From NCBI GenBank assembly GCA_965225705.1, contig OZ245325.1:248001-312000 (forward strand): a stretch of 64,000 bases of DNA, given 5' to 3'. This stretch comes from G965225705 sp965225705. Its GTDB lineage: Bacteria; Pseudomonadota; Alphaproteobacteria; Caulobacterales; Maricaulaceae. Shown piece after piece: positions 1 through 8,656 of this stretch (position 1 is the stretch's first letter; each line of letters begins with the position of its first letter). Below the pieces are notes generated by a model, which worked only from the letters and a program-made list of their open reading frames with translations, did not search any database and was not told where the DNA came from. The position numbers and the translations under genes were made by a program.

Positions 1-1772
1 CTGCAGTCCTTTTAAGTGCTTATGCTATAGACAAAGGGAGGGATGTTGTTCTTTTTCTTGATCCTTCTGTCCCGGAAAAACTTATCACACAGGAGACTAT
101 ATTAAAACGTTTACTTTTTATCTTAGGGCGTCAGATTCTGGACCATGGGCAGGGAGATCTGCTTATCCACATCAGTACCAGACCAAACTCTCACTCTCAC
201 ACAGAGATTTTATGCTTTTCTATGCTTGATCCCTCTGGCATGCTGAACATAATGGAGGAAGGTGATCATCAACACAAAGACAACCGTCATACCTCTCAAA
301 CAGAAACTGTGTGGAGTTTATCCGGCTCTGCCAAACATCTCCTGGATAGGTTAAAGGGACATGTTAAGCAAACAGAAGGACATCAGGAACCAGGGCTTTG
401 TCTTTATCTTCAGGCTCCTGTTCTCCAATATGCACGGGAACGTTCAGGGCTTAAAGGATGTACAATCTGGATTCTTGCCCAATCCCCGACACGACGTTTT
501 GCTCTGTTCTTACAGGCACGCGCCTTAGGGGCCATTGTTCATGCTGATTGTGATTTAGAAACCTTTCGTGAGAACCCGGAAAACCCGGACATCTTTCTTA
601 TAGAAACAGCTTTCATATCCCAGGCCAGCGATCTGATAGAAAGAGCACATAAAGTTTTTATGCTGTTACAGACAGGAGAACATGGATATACCATTATAAG
701 GGAATCGGACGGCTTACCTGTCACGCCCTTCCACCCCCTTAATTTTCTTACCTATATGACCCCTTACTCAGAAAGAAAAACACAGGAAGGCCCACCTCTT
801 CCACCAGCCCCGCGACCATCTGAGCCTGAAAAAACCGTTGGTGCACATTCTGCACCACCTTCCGGGGGATACATCTCTCAACAGGCATCAGCCTTTAAAG
901 ATTCCTCTCCACAGCCTTCCCATCAAGAGCCAGAGCCGGATAAAACACCTCTTCCAGAAGATAGGCAAACCGGCTCTCCACAAGAAAAAAAGGGGAGAAG
1001 AGAAAAAACAGGATCTGGAAAAAACAGACCCCTCAAAACCATATGGAAACATGCCTTCAAGGCTGTAAATTCTGCTCCGGACGAAGAAAAAAAATCACCT
1101 GTTTTACAAAAAACAAAAGAAGAAAAAAACGTGTCTGACCAAATATCACAGGAGCAAAGCACACAGCCCCATCAGGATCCTCCACAACAAAAGCCAGCAA
1201 CAGAAGAGAGCGCAATTCCCCCGGCACCTCCCAAAAATTTAGGCCGTTTTTTACAAAATACCATGAAATCCATAACCCCTCCCACGCTTGCGGCCTTAAA
1301 AAACAAACACCAGAAAAAACCCTTTCAACTCAAAGACAAAAAGACACAGGCCACAATATCACCGTCCCAAAATGATCCTAAAAAAACAGAACCCTCAAAG
1401 CGTATTCTTCTCATCAGGGATGATCAGGAGAGCACCATGCTGCTGAGGGCCCTTCTCAACCATGAGAATTATGAAACAGGAGATGTAGAGGAGGGAGAGG
1501 CAGCCCTTCAGCTGCTTAAAAGAAGAAGCTATGATCTTGCTATGGTTGATGTCTATCTTCCCGATATAGAAAGCCTTGATTTTGTCCGTTCTTTAAGGGC
1601 CATAGATCATGCCAGCAGTAGCATACCCCTTATTCTTTTGCTGCCTGAAGGTCTTCACCTTCAACGTGAAGTTTATCTCGAAGCTGGTATAAATGACTTC
1701 CTGGAAGAGCCCTTTACCCTTGATAAAACCTCACCTCTTCTTCAAAACTGGCTCGCTGTCAGGCAGACCTAA
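1..1772 (+). CDS. Degenerate hybrid histidine-kinase-like protein, 5' end outside the window
   Basis: The reading frame is already open at base 3 and runs 589 codons to the stop at 1770-1772, so the start lies upstream of the window. The first ATG inside (222) is not a credible start. The first ~55 visible residues resemble the N-box end of a histidine-kinase ATPase domain, but weakly. Residues ~145-200 look like a worn receiver fold. A long Pro/Lys/Gln-rich linker follows (~255-460). The C-terminal ~120 residues are a receiver domain with the acidic pair (IRDDQ) and a candidate phospho-acceptor Asp at visible residue ~516 (MVDVYLP). The usual switch Thr/Ser is replaced by Leu (LILLLPEG) and the conserved Lys by Glu (LEEPF). 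It therefore probably does not carry out standard phosphotransfer. Signalling partner unknown; the family call is an inference. Confidence 0.6.
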   Translation, partial: AVLLSAYAIDKGRDVVLFLDPSVPEKLITQETILKRLLFILGRQILDHGQGDLLIHISTRPNSHSHTEILCFSMLDPSGMLNIMEEGDHQHKDNRHTSQTETVWSLSGSAKHLLDRLKGHVKQTEGHQEPGLCLYLQAPVLQYARERSGLKGCTIWILAQSPTRRFALFLQARALGAIVHADCDLETFRENPENPDIFLIETAFISQASDLIERAHKVFMLLQTGEHGYTIIRESDGLPVTPFHPLNFLTYMTPYSERKTQEGPPLPPAPRPSEPEKTVGAHSAPPSGGYISQQASAFKDSSPQPSHQEPEPDKTPLPEDRQTGSPQEKKGRREKTGSGKNRPLKTIWKHAFKAVNSAPDEEKKSPVLQKTKEEKNVSDQISQEQSTQPHQDPPQQKPATEESAIPPAPPKNLGRFLQNTMKSITPPTLAALKNKHQKKPFQLKDKKTQATISPSQNDPKKTEPSKRILLIRDDQESTMLLRALLNHENYETGDVEEGEAALQLLKRRSYDLAMVDVYLPDIESLDFVRSLRAIDHASSSIPLILLLPEGLHLQREVYLEAGINDFLEEPFTLDKTSPLLQNWLAVRQT

Positions 1773-1954
1773 ACTTATCTTTTCCTTCAGAAGACTTCCT
1801 GTCTGCAATGCAGGCATTTTGTTATTGTCTGCGTGAGCCAACATAGTCCTGAGTTCACAGGTTTTCAGACAGACAGAGAAAGGGGGTTCAGGATCACCCC
1901 ATCAGGAAATCATGAAACCAGTCAGGAGAACAGAGCATAAGTTGATTTTTTGTG

Positions 1955-1983
1955 TTGCATCCTGATGCAAAAAACCTCACAAT
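1955..1983 (+). promoter_or_regulatory. Promoter of the 4.5S RNA gene
   Basis: A TTGCAT -35 element (1955-1960) and a CACAAT -10 element (1978-1983) are separated by 17 bases. The predicted transcription start falls at the first base of the 4.5S RNA stem (1991). The spacing and the fit to the RNA start support a sigma-70-type promoter, although neither hexamer is perfect. Confidence 0.55.
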
Positions 1984-1990
1984 AGAAGAA

Positions 1991-2085
1991 GGAAGATTGA
2001 TGGTGGGCATCTCCTCCGCCAACCCGGTCAGATCCGGAAGGAAGCAGCCGTAACGGAACAGAGATGGGTCATTATTCAGTCTTCC
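1991..2085 (+). ncRNA. ffs: Signal recognition particle 4.5S RNA (small SRP RNA)
   Basis: The conserved SRP domain IV core is present: GGTCAGATCCGGAAGGAAGC lies at 2026-2045, including the GGAA tetraloop and the asymmetric loop bound by Ffh. The ends 1991-2000 and 2076-2085 pair over ten positions with one G-U wobble, giving a ~95-nt hairpin of the expected size. The RNA binds Ffh and targets ribosome-nascent-chain complexes to FtsY at the membrane. A position just upstream of dnaX is common in alphaproteobacteria. Confidence 0.93.
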
Positions 2086-2118
2086 ACTTCTCACACTTAT
2101 GATCTATCATGCTGCCCC

Positions 2119-4104
2119 ATGGACATGATGTTACCTTCTTCTCCTGACCCTGAAACACGGACACAGCCTGACGGGACAGATGACCTTTCTGCCGGATCCT
2201 ATCAGGTTCTGGCCCGTCAGTACCGGCCAGAGACTTTTTCTGATATGATAGGTCAGGACAGTATGGTTCGTACCCTGGCCAATGCTTTTAAAGCTAACCG
2301 TATTGCCCATGCCTTTATGCTGACCGGCGTTCGTGGTGTTGGTAAAACCACCACGGCACGTCTGCTGGCGCGCGCCCTCAATTACAAACATGGTGATGTT
2401 GACCAGCCATCTTTAGAACTTACGCCTGAAGGGGAGCACTGCCGGGCCATTATGGAATCACGCCATGTTGATGTTTTGGAAATGGATGCCGCGTCACGCA
2501 CTGGTGTGAGTGATATTCGTGATATTCTCGATGGTGTCCGCTATGCACCTGTGCGTGCACGTTTTAAAGTCTATATTATTGATGAAGTGCATATGCTCTC
2601 AGTCTCTGCATTCAACGCACTTCTTAAAACTCTGGAAGAGCCTCCCTCACATGCAAAATTTATTTTTGCAACAACCGAGGCGCGCAAAGTTCCCGTAACG
2701 GTTCTTTCACGCTGTCAGCGCTTTGATCTCAAACGTGTTTCTGTGAAGCAACTTTTAGAGCATCTTCAAACCATTGCCCACAGGGAAGGCATTTCTGTAG
2801 AAGAAGAGGGCCTGCGTCTTATAGCCCGTGCTGCGGAAGGCTCTGTGCGTGATGCTTTATCTCTTTTAGATCAGGCCCTTGTCCAGGATGATGAGGGCCG
2901 GGGGGTGACACAGGATACCATCAGGACCATGATGGGTCTGGCCGACAAAGGGCGGGTGCTGACCCTCTTTGATAATATTCTTCAGGGGCAAACCGTTCAG
3001 GCCCTTGAGGGTCTTGAAGGTCTCTATGAAGATGGTGCACTTCCCCCCGTGCTGGTGAGAGATATGATGGATTTGTGCTATCAGGCCAGCCGTGCAAAGC
3101 TTTTAGGCCCTCTCTTTGACAGTGATGAATCCCAGACGCTTCAAACAGCCCTTCATACCATCAGCCAGCGCCACAGCATGGGACAGTTAAATCGTGCCTG
3201 GCAGATTTTATTAAAAGCCCATGAAGAAACGCAAAAATCTCCTGATCAGCGTCAGGCTGCAGAAATGGGATTTTTGCGCCTGTCCTGTGCTATGACACTC
3301 CCCCCCCCTGAACAGGCAGCTCAGATTTTAGGCGGTGCGCCGGTATCTGGCTCTTCGGGCCCTCCCCCCTCTGCCCCGGGGCATACAGAGCATCGCACAG
3401 AACAAACCAGCCCCGCACATCCGGAGGAAACACCTGCACAAAAACAGGATGTTCTCCCCCGATCTGCAAAGCAGGATAAACACCCCTCCTCTCAACCACT
3501 GAAAGACGATATCCACCCTCAATCTGTTCTGGCCTCTTCTGGTACCTACACAGAAAAAACCAGCCAGGCGACCACATTACATGGTATGACACACGCATCA
3601 GGAACGGGGCCTGATCATGCGGAGCACCGAAAAAAAAAACACCTGATCCCTGAAGCAGACAGCACACATCCAGCGTCTCAGCATGACAAGGCCCCTTCTG
3701 TTTCCCTCACCTGTTTTGAAGATATTGCGCGTCTGGCAGAGCGCAGGCGTGATCTGGCCCTGAAATCTGATTTTGAGCGCTATGCCCGCCCTGTTGATAT
3801 AGCCCCTCAGCACCTTGTTTTTGAGCTTAAAGAGGGGGGAGACTCCCGCCTCGCCCAGCGCCTCTCTCAGGCCCTTGCAACCTGGACGGGAGAAGACTGG
3901 CATGTGTCCGTGGCAACACAGGAACGTGGAGGGGAGACACTTTATGAGCGCCGCCAGCGTGAACAGCGTGAAGCTGAGGAAGCTTTAGACACCCACCCTG
4001 TTGTGCGTGAGGCGCGTCGCTGGTTTAAGCACGCCGAAATTCTTGAGACACGTCCGCAACATTCCGGGGTGCAGGACACAAAACTGCCGCCCAATAACAC
4101 ATGA
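2119..4104 (+). CDS. dnaX: DNA polymerase III subunits gamma and tau
   Basis: 661-residue clamp-loader ATPase that loads the beta sliding clamp and, as tau, links polymerase and helicase. Walker A is at residues ~70-77 (GVRGVGKT), Walker B is the DEVHM motif, and the SRC (arginine finger) motif follows (VTVLSRCQRF). The zinc-module cysteines found in E. coli are almost all absent, as in many alphaproteobacterial DnaX proteins. A low-complexity Pro/His/Gln-rich linker (~400-530) leads to the alphaproteobacterial C-terminal tau domain. An A10 run at 3630-3639 lies in this linker, with a -1 frame stop soon after, so a gamma-length product could arise by slippage. The start is 33 bases after 4.5S RNA; ATGs at 2119, 2125 and 2128 are all possible and no strong ribosome binding site decides among them. 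Followed by ybaB. Confidence 0.97.
   Translation: MDMMLPSSPDPETRTQPDGTDDLSAGSYQVLARQYRPETFSDMIGQDSMVRTLANAFKANRIAHAFMLTGVRGVGKTTTARLLARALNYKHGDVDQPSLELTPEGEHCRAIMESRHVDVLEMDAASRTGVSDIRDILDGVRYAPVRARFKVYIIDEVHMLSVSAFNALLKTLEEPPSHAKFIFATTEARKVPVTVLSRCQRFDLKRVSVKQLLEHLQTIAHREGISVEEEGLRLIARAAEGSVRDALSLLDQALVQDDEGRGVTQDTIRTMMGLADKGRVLTLFDNILQGQTVQALEGLEGLYEDGALPPVLVRDMMDLCYQASRAKLLGPLFDSDESQTLQTALHTISQRHSMGQLNRAWQILLKAHEETQKSPDQRQAAEMGFLRLSCAMTLPPPEQAAQILGGAPVSGSSGPPPSAPGHTEHRTEQTSPAHPEETPAQKQDVLPRSAKQDKHPSSQPLKDDIHPQSVLASSGTYTEKTSQATTLHGMTHASGTGPDHAEHRKKKHLIPEADSTHPASQHDKAPSVSLTCFEDIARLAERRRDLALKSDFERYARPVDIAPQHLVFELKEGGDSRLAQRLSQALATWTGEDWHVSVATQERGGETLYERRQREQREAEEALDTHPVVREARRWFKHAEILETRPQHSGVQDTKLPPNNT
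3621..3653 (+). promoter_or_regulatory. Candidate slippage/frameshift site inside dnaX
   Basis: Ten consecutive A residues (3630-3639) read as Lys codons in the linker of DnaX. GGAG, a Shine-Dalgarno-like element, lies at 3621-3624, about five bases upstream. A -1 shift meets TGA at 3651-3653 after four codons, and a +1 shift meets TGA at 3644-3646. Either ribosomal or transcriptional slippage would yield a ~510-residue gamma-like protein keeping the ATPase and collar domains. Slippage producing gamma is known from E. coli and Thermus dnaX; use here is inferred. Confidence 0.45.
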
Positions 4105-4192
4105 AAAACATGTTTGCATACTTGCAGATAAGGTGTGAACTGACCTAAACTGTATTTTTGATTTTTGCGTCCCAAATATCAGGAGATCCAGA

Positions 4193-4528
4193 ATGAAAGA
4201 CATGTTTTCTCTTCTTAACCAGGCCAGAAAACTCCAGAAAGACGTTGAAAAAGCGCAGGAAAGTCTTGCACAGGAAGAGGTTGAAGCCGAATCAGGGGGT
4301 GGGCTTGTCAAAGTCACACTCTCAGGTCAGGGTGAGGCCCGCTCTGTCTATCTTGACCCTCAGCTGTTCAAAGAAGATGATCCCTCTGTTCTCGAGGATC
4401 TTTTGCTTTTAGCGTTCAATGCAGCCCGCAAAAAAGCGGATATTTTACAAAAGGAAGTCATGCAGGATGCTGCGGGTGATCTTGGAAATATGACGGGTGG
4501 TTTAGGTGATCTGATGAAAATGTCGTGA
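4193..4528 (+). CDS. ybaB: YbaB/EbfC family nucleoid-associated protein
   Basis: 111-residue DNA-binding protein of the YbaB/EbfC family, which forms dimers and coats the nucleoid. The N-terminal half is a long charged helix (QARKLQKDVEKAQE), followed by the family beta-strand segment with VKVTLSGQGEARSVYLDP. An AGGAGA ribosome binding site lies six bases before the ATG. It follows dnaX by 88 bases, the standard position. The usual third gene, recR, is not found after it. Confidence 0.93.
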   Translation: MKDMFSLLNQARKLQKDVEKAQESLAQEEVEAESGGGLVKVTLSGQGEARSVYLDPQLFKEDDPSVLEDLLLLAFNAARKKADILQKEVMQDAAGDLGNMTGGLGDLMKMS

Positions 4529-4826
4529 GACACTCTCACAAAAACACTCTTATTTTTTTGGTGGACATCAACTCTTTCTCATCCCGGGGTCTCTCTTATT
4601 TGGCAGATTTAGACACAAAAATTTTTCAAAATCCCTTAAAGCACACCAGAAGATTTACACCATTATCCTCTTTATTTTTAAGCAAAAGGTTGAAATCTTC
4701 CCGTTGAGCTCTCTATGTGTTTTTTTGTTGATCTCGATATCTGATCCTATTCAAAATAGCCTGTATATCCTGAATAAAAGCCGTACAGACATGTCACAGA
4801 TCTTGCCCTTAAACGCAAGGAAGGCT
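4529..4826. other. Intergenic stretch after ybaB where recR would be expected
   Basis: About 300 bases, AT-rich, with no convincing gene. Short open frames here lack family similarity and good ribosome binding sites. No recR remnant (no Cys4 zinc finger or Toprim motif) was recognised in any frame. No clear hairpin terminator was seen. Confidence 0.4.
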
Positions 4827-4910
4827 ATGGGAGAGAACCGGAGTAAAAAAGACTTGTCTCCTCAGGGCAAAAACTGGTGGCGTTTCCTTCTCTATGGCCG
4901 GGATATTTGA
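4827..4910 (+). CDS. Possible 27-residue microprotein
   Basis: Short frame preceded by an AAGGA sequence five bases before the ATG at 4827. The predicted peptide is basic and ends in an aromatic stretch (WWRFLLYGR), so it could be amphipathic or membrane-associated. It stops 19 bases before the histidine phosphatase gene and could be translationally coupled to it. No family was recognised. The evidence is only the ribosome binding site, composition and placement, so it may be a chance frame. Confidence 0.3.
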   Translation: MGENRSKKDLSPQGKNWWRFLLYGRDI

Positions 4911-4929
4911 AACAAAGGGCATATAAAGC

Positions 4930-5553
4930 ATGGCATCATATCCTCTTCCCATCCCTCCCGGATCCATTGTCATTGTGCGTCATGGCCAGCCGGCACTTGA
5001 TCATGAGTCCTCTATAACAGGGAAGGAGTATCGCCTCTGGTGGACACGTTATGATGAGCATGGTCTCGCCAAAGGACAAACTGTTCCTGAAAAACTGAAG
5101 ACCTGCACGCATAGCATAGATACTGTGTTCTCAAGTCCTTTACCGCGTGCACTTGAAACAGCACAGGCTCTTCCCGGAGACGAAAAAAAGGAGATCAGGA
5201 CAGAATCTCTTTTCGTAGAAGCCCCCCTGCCTTCCCCTTTATGGCCTTTCCTGCGTCTGCCTTCCAGAGTTTGGGGCGGGATTGCCCGCATAGTCTGGTG
5301 TTGTGGCTGGTCAGATGGTATGGAAACTCAGGCCCAGGCACGAAAACGGGCCCACACCGCAACACAGCGCCTTATAGAAAGGGCCAGAAAAGGAGAGCGG
5401 GTTTTGCTGACAGGACATGGCTGGTTTAACCGTATGTTGCGCCCGGAACTGAAGCGCAGCGGCTGGTCCTGTCTTTATGACGGGGGGGATGATTACTGGT
5501 CTTTTCGCCTGTATGTCCCAAAGCAGCTCCCTGAACAACAGGTCAGCACGTAA
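4930..5553 (+). CDS. Histidine phosphatase (phosphoglycerate mutase-like) family protein
   Basis: 207 residues with the family signature near the N-terminus, VRHGQPA (RHG, residues ~16-18, catalytic phospho-histidine), followed by SSPLPRALETA and a late GHGWFNR containing the second catalytic-pocket His. The order matches histidine phosphatase domains that act on small phosphorylated metabolites or proteins. The actual substrate cannot be told from sequence. It lies 12 bases before xseB on the same strand and probably shares a transcript with xseB and ispA. The usual mutase insertions are short, so a true glycolytic phosphoglycerate mutase is unlikely. Confidence 0.85.
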   Translation: MASYPLPIPPGSIVIVRHGQPALDHESSITGKEYRLWWTRYDEHGLAKGQTVPEKLKTCTHSIDTVFSSPLPRALETAQALPGDEKKEIRTESLFVEAPLPSPLWPFLRLPSRVWGGIARIVWCCGWSDGMETQAQARKRAHTATQRLIERARKGERVLLTGHGWFNRMLRPELKRSGWSCLYDGGDDYWSFRLYVPKQLPEQQVST

Positions 5554-5565
5554 CAGGAAAGAACC

Positions 5566-5832
5566 ATGGATAGCATGAAACAGAAAACTGTCTCCTCTCT
5601 GAGCTTTGAACAGGCCCTTCAGGAGCTTGAGCAGATTGTTGAAGCCCTTGAGCGTGGAGAGGCACCCCTTGAAGAAGCCATCACCCTGTATGAACGTGGT
5701 GCTAAGCTCAAAGCACACTGCGGGGCACAGTTGAAGAAGGCACACATGCGTGTGGAGAAAATTGTTCTTGATGCTGAGGATGGCCCAAAGACACAACCCT
5801 TTCAGACAGAAGAGCAAACGCCCTCCCGTTAA
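5566..5832 (+). CDS. xseB: Exodeoxyribonuclease VII small subunit
   Basis: 88 residues; the small subunit binds XseA to form exonuclease VII, which degrades single-stranded DNA from both ends. The core SFEQALQELEQIVEALERGE followed by PLEEAITLYERGAKLKAHC is the full family signature (a two-helix hairpin). AGGAAAG lies just upstream of the ATG. It sits immediately before ispA, a widely conserved pairing. XseA is not in the window. Confidence 0.95.
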   Translation: MDSMKQKTVSSLSFEQALQELEQIVEALERGEAPLEEAITLYERGAKLKAHCGAQLKKAHMRVEKIVLDAEDGPKTQPFQTEEQTPSR

Positions 5833-5874
5833 AAGGATAAGCATAGAAAAATTCCGGAGAGCAGAGTTCTCACA

Positions 5875-6813
5875 ATGCTTTCACACACCAAATCACAACA
5901 CCCCGGAAACATAAATTTAATGTCCATGACCTATTCCTCTCAGCTCCTGACCGATATAGCGCATAAAACAGAACAAACTCTGGAAAAGCTTTTACCTGAG
6001 GCACACCAGTCACATGATAGTCTGGTGTCAGCCATGCGCTATGCCGTTTTGGGAACAGGAAAACGTTTCCGCCCTTTTCTGGTTCTCATCACAGGACGGT
6101 TGTTTGGCCTTCAGGATGAAAATCTTTTGCGCGTTGCAAGTGCTATAGAATGTGTGCATGCACATTCTCTGGTCTTTGATGATCTTCCCTGTATGGACGA
6201 TGATGATCTCAGGCGGGGACGGCCCACCGTTCACAAGGCTTATGATGAGGCAACAGCCCTTTTGGCAGGGGATGCGCTTTTGACCCTGGCTTTTGAGGTG
6301 ATAGCACACCCTGAAACCCATGCTTCGGGGGAGGTTCGTGTACAACTGGCCTGTACACTTGCCAGAGCATCAGGAGCAGAAGGCATGGTGGGGGGGCAGA
6401 TGCTTGATCTTGACGCCGCCAGCAAACCGGCAGATCTTGACTCCATTACCCATCTGCAAAATTTGAAAACAGGGGCTCTTATAACATGTTCTGTGGCATG
6501 TCCGGCCCTCATGGCCGGGGCGGATCACAAGACAAGTGAAGCTCTGAAAGCTTATGCACAGGATATGGGACTGGTGTTTCAAATTGTTGATGATTTGCTT
6601 GATCTGGAAGGGATACCCGAACGGGTTGGAAAATCCCTGAACAAAGATGCGCGCCAGGGCAAGGCCACGTTCCCTGAACTTTTAGGTGTTGAGGGTGCAC
6701 GTCAGAAAGCCTCTTTTCTAACAGAACGTGCCAAAGCACATTTAGAAATTTTTGGGCCTGCTGCCCGGTCTTTACGGGATGCTGTTGAGTATGCCCTGCT
6801 CCGGGATCGCTAG
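5875..6813 (+). CDS. ispA: Polyprenyl (farnesyl/geranylgeranyl) diphosphate synthase
   Basis: 312 residues. Condenses isopentenyl diphosphate with allylic diphosphates to make short-chain prenyl diphosphates for quinones and undecaprenyl carriers. The first Asp-rich motif lies in DDLPCMDDDDLRRGRPTVH (~residues 102-120) and the second is DDLLD (~239-243); GKRFRP binds the diphosphate. The two residues between the aspartates (DDxxxxD) are of the bacterial FPP-synthase type. Internal ATGs at 5920 and 5926 are alternative starts, since the first ~15 residues are poorly conserved. It follows xseB; the usual next gene, dxs, is absent, and the downstream genes run on the opposite strand. Confidence 0.93.
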   Translation: MLSHTKSQHPGNINLMSMTYSSQLLTDIAHKTEQTLEKLLPEAHQSHDSLVSAMRYAVLGTGKRFRPFLVLITGRLFGLQDENLLRVASAIECVHAHSLVFDDLPCMDDDDLRRGRPTVHKAYDEATALLAGDALLTLAFEVIAHPETHASGEVRVQLACTLARASGAEGMVGGQMLDLDAASKPADLDSITHLQNLKTGALITCSVACPALMAGADHKTSEALKAYAQDMGLVFQIVDDLLDLEGIPERVGKSLNKDARQGKATFPELLGVEGARQKASFLTERAKAHLEIFGPAARSLRDAVEYALLRDR

Positions 6814-7093
6814 CTGAAAAGTCAAATAGAGGTCAACCTGCATGACCTTAAATACGTTATACGCTATAGGGGCCCGGAACGGGTTAGTATGGCCTGCCCC
6901 CTCTGACACTTTGGAGAGATGCTCTGTCTGTTCTGCTCCTGTTCACAGCATGATCTCAGCGGTAAGCCGGGGATATAATAGCATAAGCGTCAAACGACTG
7001 ACACGTTCCCTCCTGTCTTTTCCGGAACACCACGTTCCCTGAATTGTTCTCATCCACAACACAGATGAAACGTCTAAAAGGCAAAATTGTACC

Positions 7094-8383
7094 TTACACT
7101 CTGTCTGTTTTATCCTGCAGCAAAAGCCAGGGGGCAGGTGTCTCAGAACCCAGCATCTCCTCATAAGAAGGTCTGCGCCGTATCTGTGTCCAGCGCTGGC
7201 CTTTAACAAAAACTTCCGGAATCAGGGGACGGCTGTTATATGAAGAGGACAGGACAGCACCATAAGCCCCTGTTTTCAAAAAAGCGAGACACGCCCCCAC
7301 CTCAAGCCCCGGAAGCGACACATCACGCAGAAAAACATCTGCACTCTCACACACAGGCCCCACCAGATGGTAAGTTTTCTGCTCTTCTTCAAAAGAGGGC
7401 TCTTTAAGGGTGAGCACGTCATGACATGCCCCATAAAGCGCAGGTCTTAGAAAATCATTCATACCTGCATCAAGAACAGCAAAACAGCCGGCAGGTGTCT
7501 CCTTCATATCAAGCACACGGGTTACAAGCAGACCCGCTTCCCCGATGATAACACGGCCAGGTTCTATAATAAGCTCAACGTTTAAAGGACCAAGAATACG
7601 CAGCATAGCCTCCGCATAGGCTTCTGGTGCAGGTGGTGAAGAGCTGTCCTGATAAGCAATGCCCAAACCACCACCTATATCCAGACTATGCACAGGGATT
7701 CCCTGTCTGCGCAAACGTGAGGTAAGAAAAGACAGTTGACGCGCCATAGCTTCGAAAGGTGCCAGAGTTTCAATCTGGCTGCCAAGATGAACGTGAAGGC
7801 CCCGAAAATCCAGATGATCATGCTGAACAGCCCAGGCACATAACCTTTCTGCATCTTCCCAGGGCATACCAAATTTTGAACCCTGCCCCCCGGTTTCAAT
7901 ATAAGCATGCCCTCCGGCTTTGATCTCCGGGTTCACACGCAACGCCACAGGGGCTTTTATGTTAAGCTCTGCGGCCAGAGCTGCAAGACGCCGCATTTCT
8001 CCTTCTGATTCCACATTGATTTGCCGTATACCAGCTTTAAGAGCAGCTTCATGTTCCTGAGGCGTTTTGCCAACGCCCGAAAACGTCATATGGGAAGGAG
8101 GAAATCCTGCTTTCAGAGCGCGAAAAAGCTCGCCACCAGAAACAATATCAGCCCCAAAACCAAGTGCAGCTAAACTCATCAAAACAGAAAGATTACTGTT
8201 GGCTTTAACAGCATAGGCCATATGTGTGCGTGTGCCCTTAAAACACGCCTGCATACGACGTGCATTCTTCTCAAGAACAGAACTGGAATAGACGTAAAAA
8301 GGTGTTCCTATGCTCTCTTCAATATGGTTAAGGGAAACACGCTCAATATGCAAAACAGTATCATGATAGGTCAAAAAAGACAT
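7094..8383 (-). CDS. lysA: Diaminopimelate decarboxylase
   Basis: 429 residues, PLP-dependent alanine-racemase fold. Converts meso-diaminopimelate to L-lysine, the last step of lysine synthesis. The PLP lysine is in YAVKANSN, the phosphate-binding glycine stretch is GGGLG, EPGR follows, and the CESADVF motif carries the active-site Cys. I chose the ATG at 8383 because MSFLTYHD followed by GTPFYVYS matches the usual family N-terminus. The ATG at 8410 would add nine residues. It lies downstream of the small LptM-type lipoprotein gene on the same strand, a conserved pairing in proteobacteria. Confidence 0.96.
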   Translation of the reverse strand: MSFLTYHDTVLHIERVSLNHIEESIGTPFYVYSSSVLEKNARRMQACFKGTRTHMAYAVKANSNLSVLMSLAALGFGADIVSGGELFRALKAGFPPSHMTFSGVGKTPQEHEAALKAGIRQINVESEGEMRRLAALAAELNIKAPVALRVNPEIKAGGHAYIETGGQGSKFGMPWEDAERLCAWAVQHDHLDFRGLHVHLGSQIETLAPFEAMARQLSFLTSRLRRQGIPVHSLDIGGGLGIAYQDSSSPPAPEAYAEAMLRILGPLNVELIIEPGRVIIGEAGLLVTRVLDMKETPAGCFAVLDAGMNDFLRPALYGACHDVLTLKEPSFEEEQKTYHLVGPVCESADVFLRDVSLPGLEVGACLAFLKTGAYGAVLSSSYNSRPLIPEVFVKGQRWTQIRRRPSYEEMLGSETPAPWLLLQDKTDRV

Positions 8384-8482
8384 GGTTGATGTCACTTTGT
8401 TAAAGAGCATGAAAAAAGAAAGAACTTATAAAATAAAGCTTTACAAAGAGCTCCAAATTTACAAAAAAGGTTCTGTAAAGGC

Positions 8483-8656
8483 TCAGTCAGGATTTTTTCG
8501 GGTGCCCTCTGTTGAGGTGTTCGGTGAGGGAGTGTGTGCTTTTTCTGCTTTTGCTTTCTGATCCTTCCCCCATAGAGGTGGAGGGCGTTCCAGTTTTCCT
8601 CTCAAACCACATCCGGAAAACATGAAAAAAGACAAAGCAAGACAAAGGTAACGCAT
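8483..8656 (-). CDS. lptM: LptM-type small lipoprotein
   Basis: 57 residues. The start at 8656 is fixed by AGGGAG six to seven bases upstream. A short signal peptide ends in a lipobox (FSGC), and the mature protein begins CGLRGKLERPP, the LptM/YifL signature (CG..G.L..P). LptM binds the LptDE lipopolysaccharide translocon and helps its disulfide maturation in E. coli. Position directly upstream of lysA supports the call. The remainder is a Lys/Pro-rich tail typical of these lipoproteins. Longer upstream starts in this frame lack a ribosome binding site. Confidence 0.8.
   Translation of the reverse strand: MRYLCLALSFFMFSGCGLRGKLERPPPLWGKDQKAKAEKAHTPSPNTSTEGTRKNPD

Noticed and set aside
2400..2480. 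Loss of DnaX zinc-module cysteines
   Set aside because: Looks striking against E. coli, but alphaproteobacterial DnaX commonly lacks these cysteines, so it is not unusual here.
4525..4707. 60-codon frame overlapping the ybaB stop
   Set aside because: Overlap with ybaB is suggestive, but there is no ribosome binding site, family or composition support.
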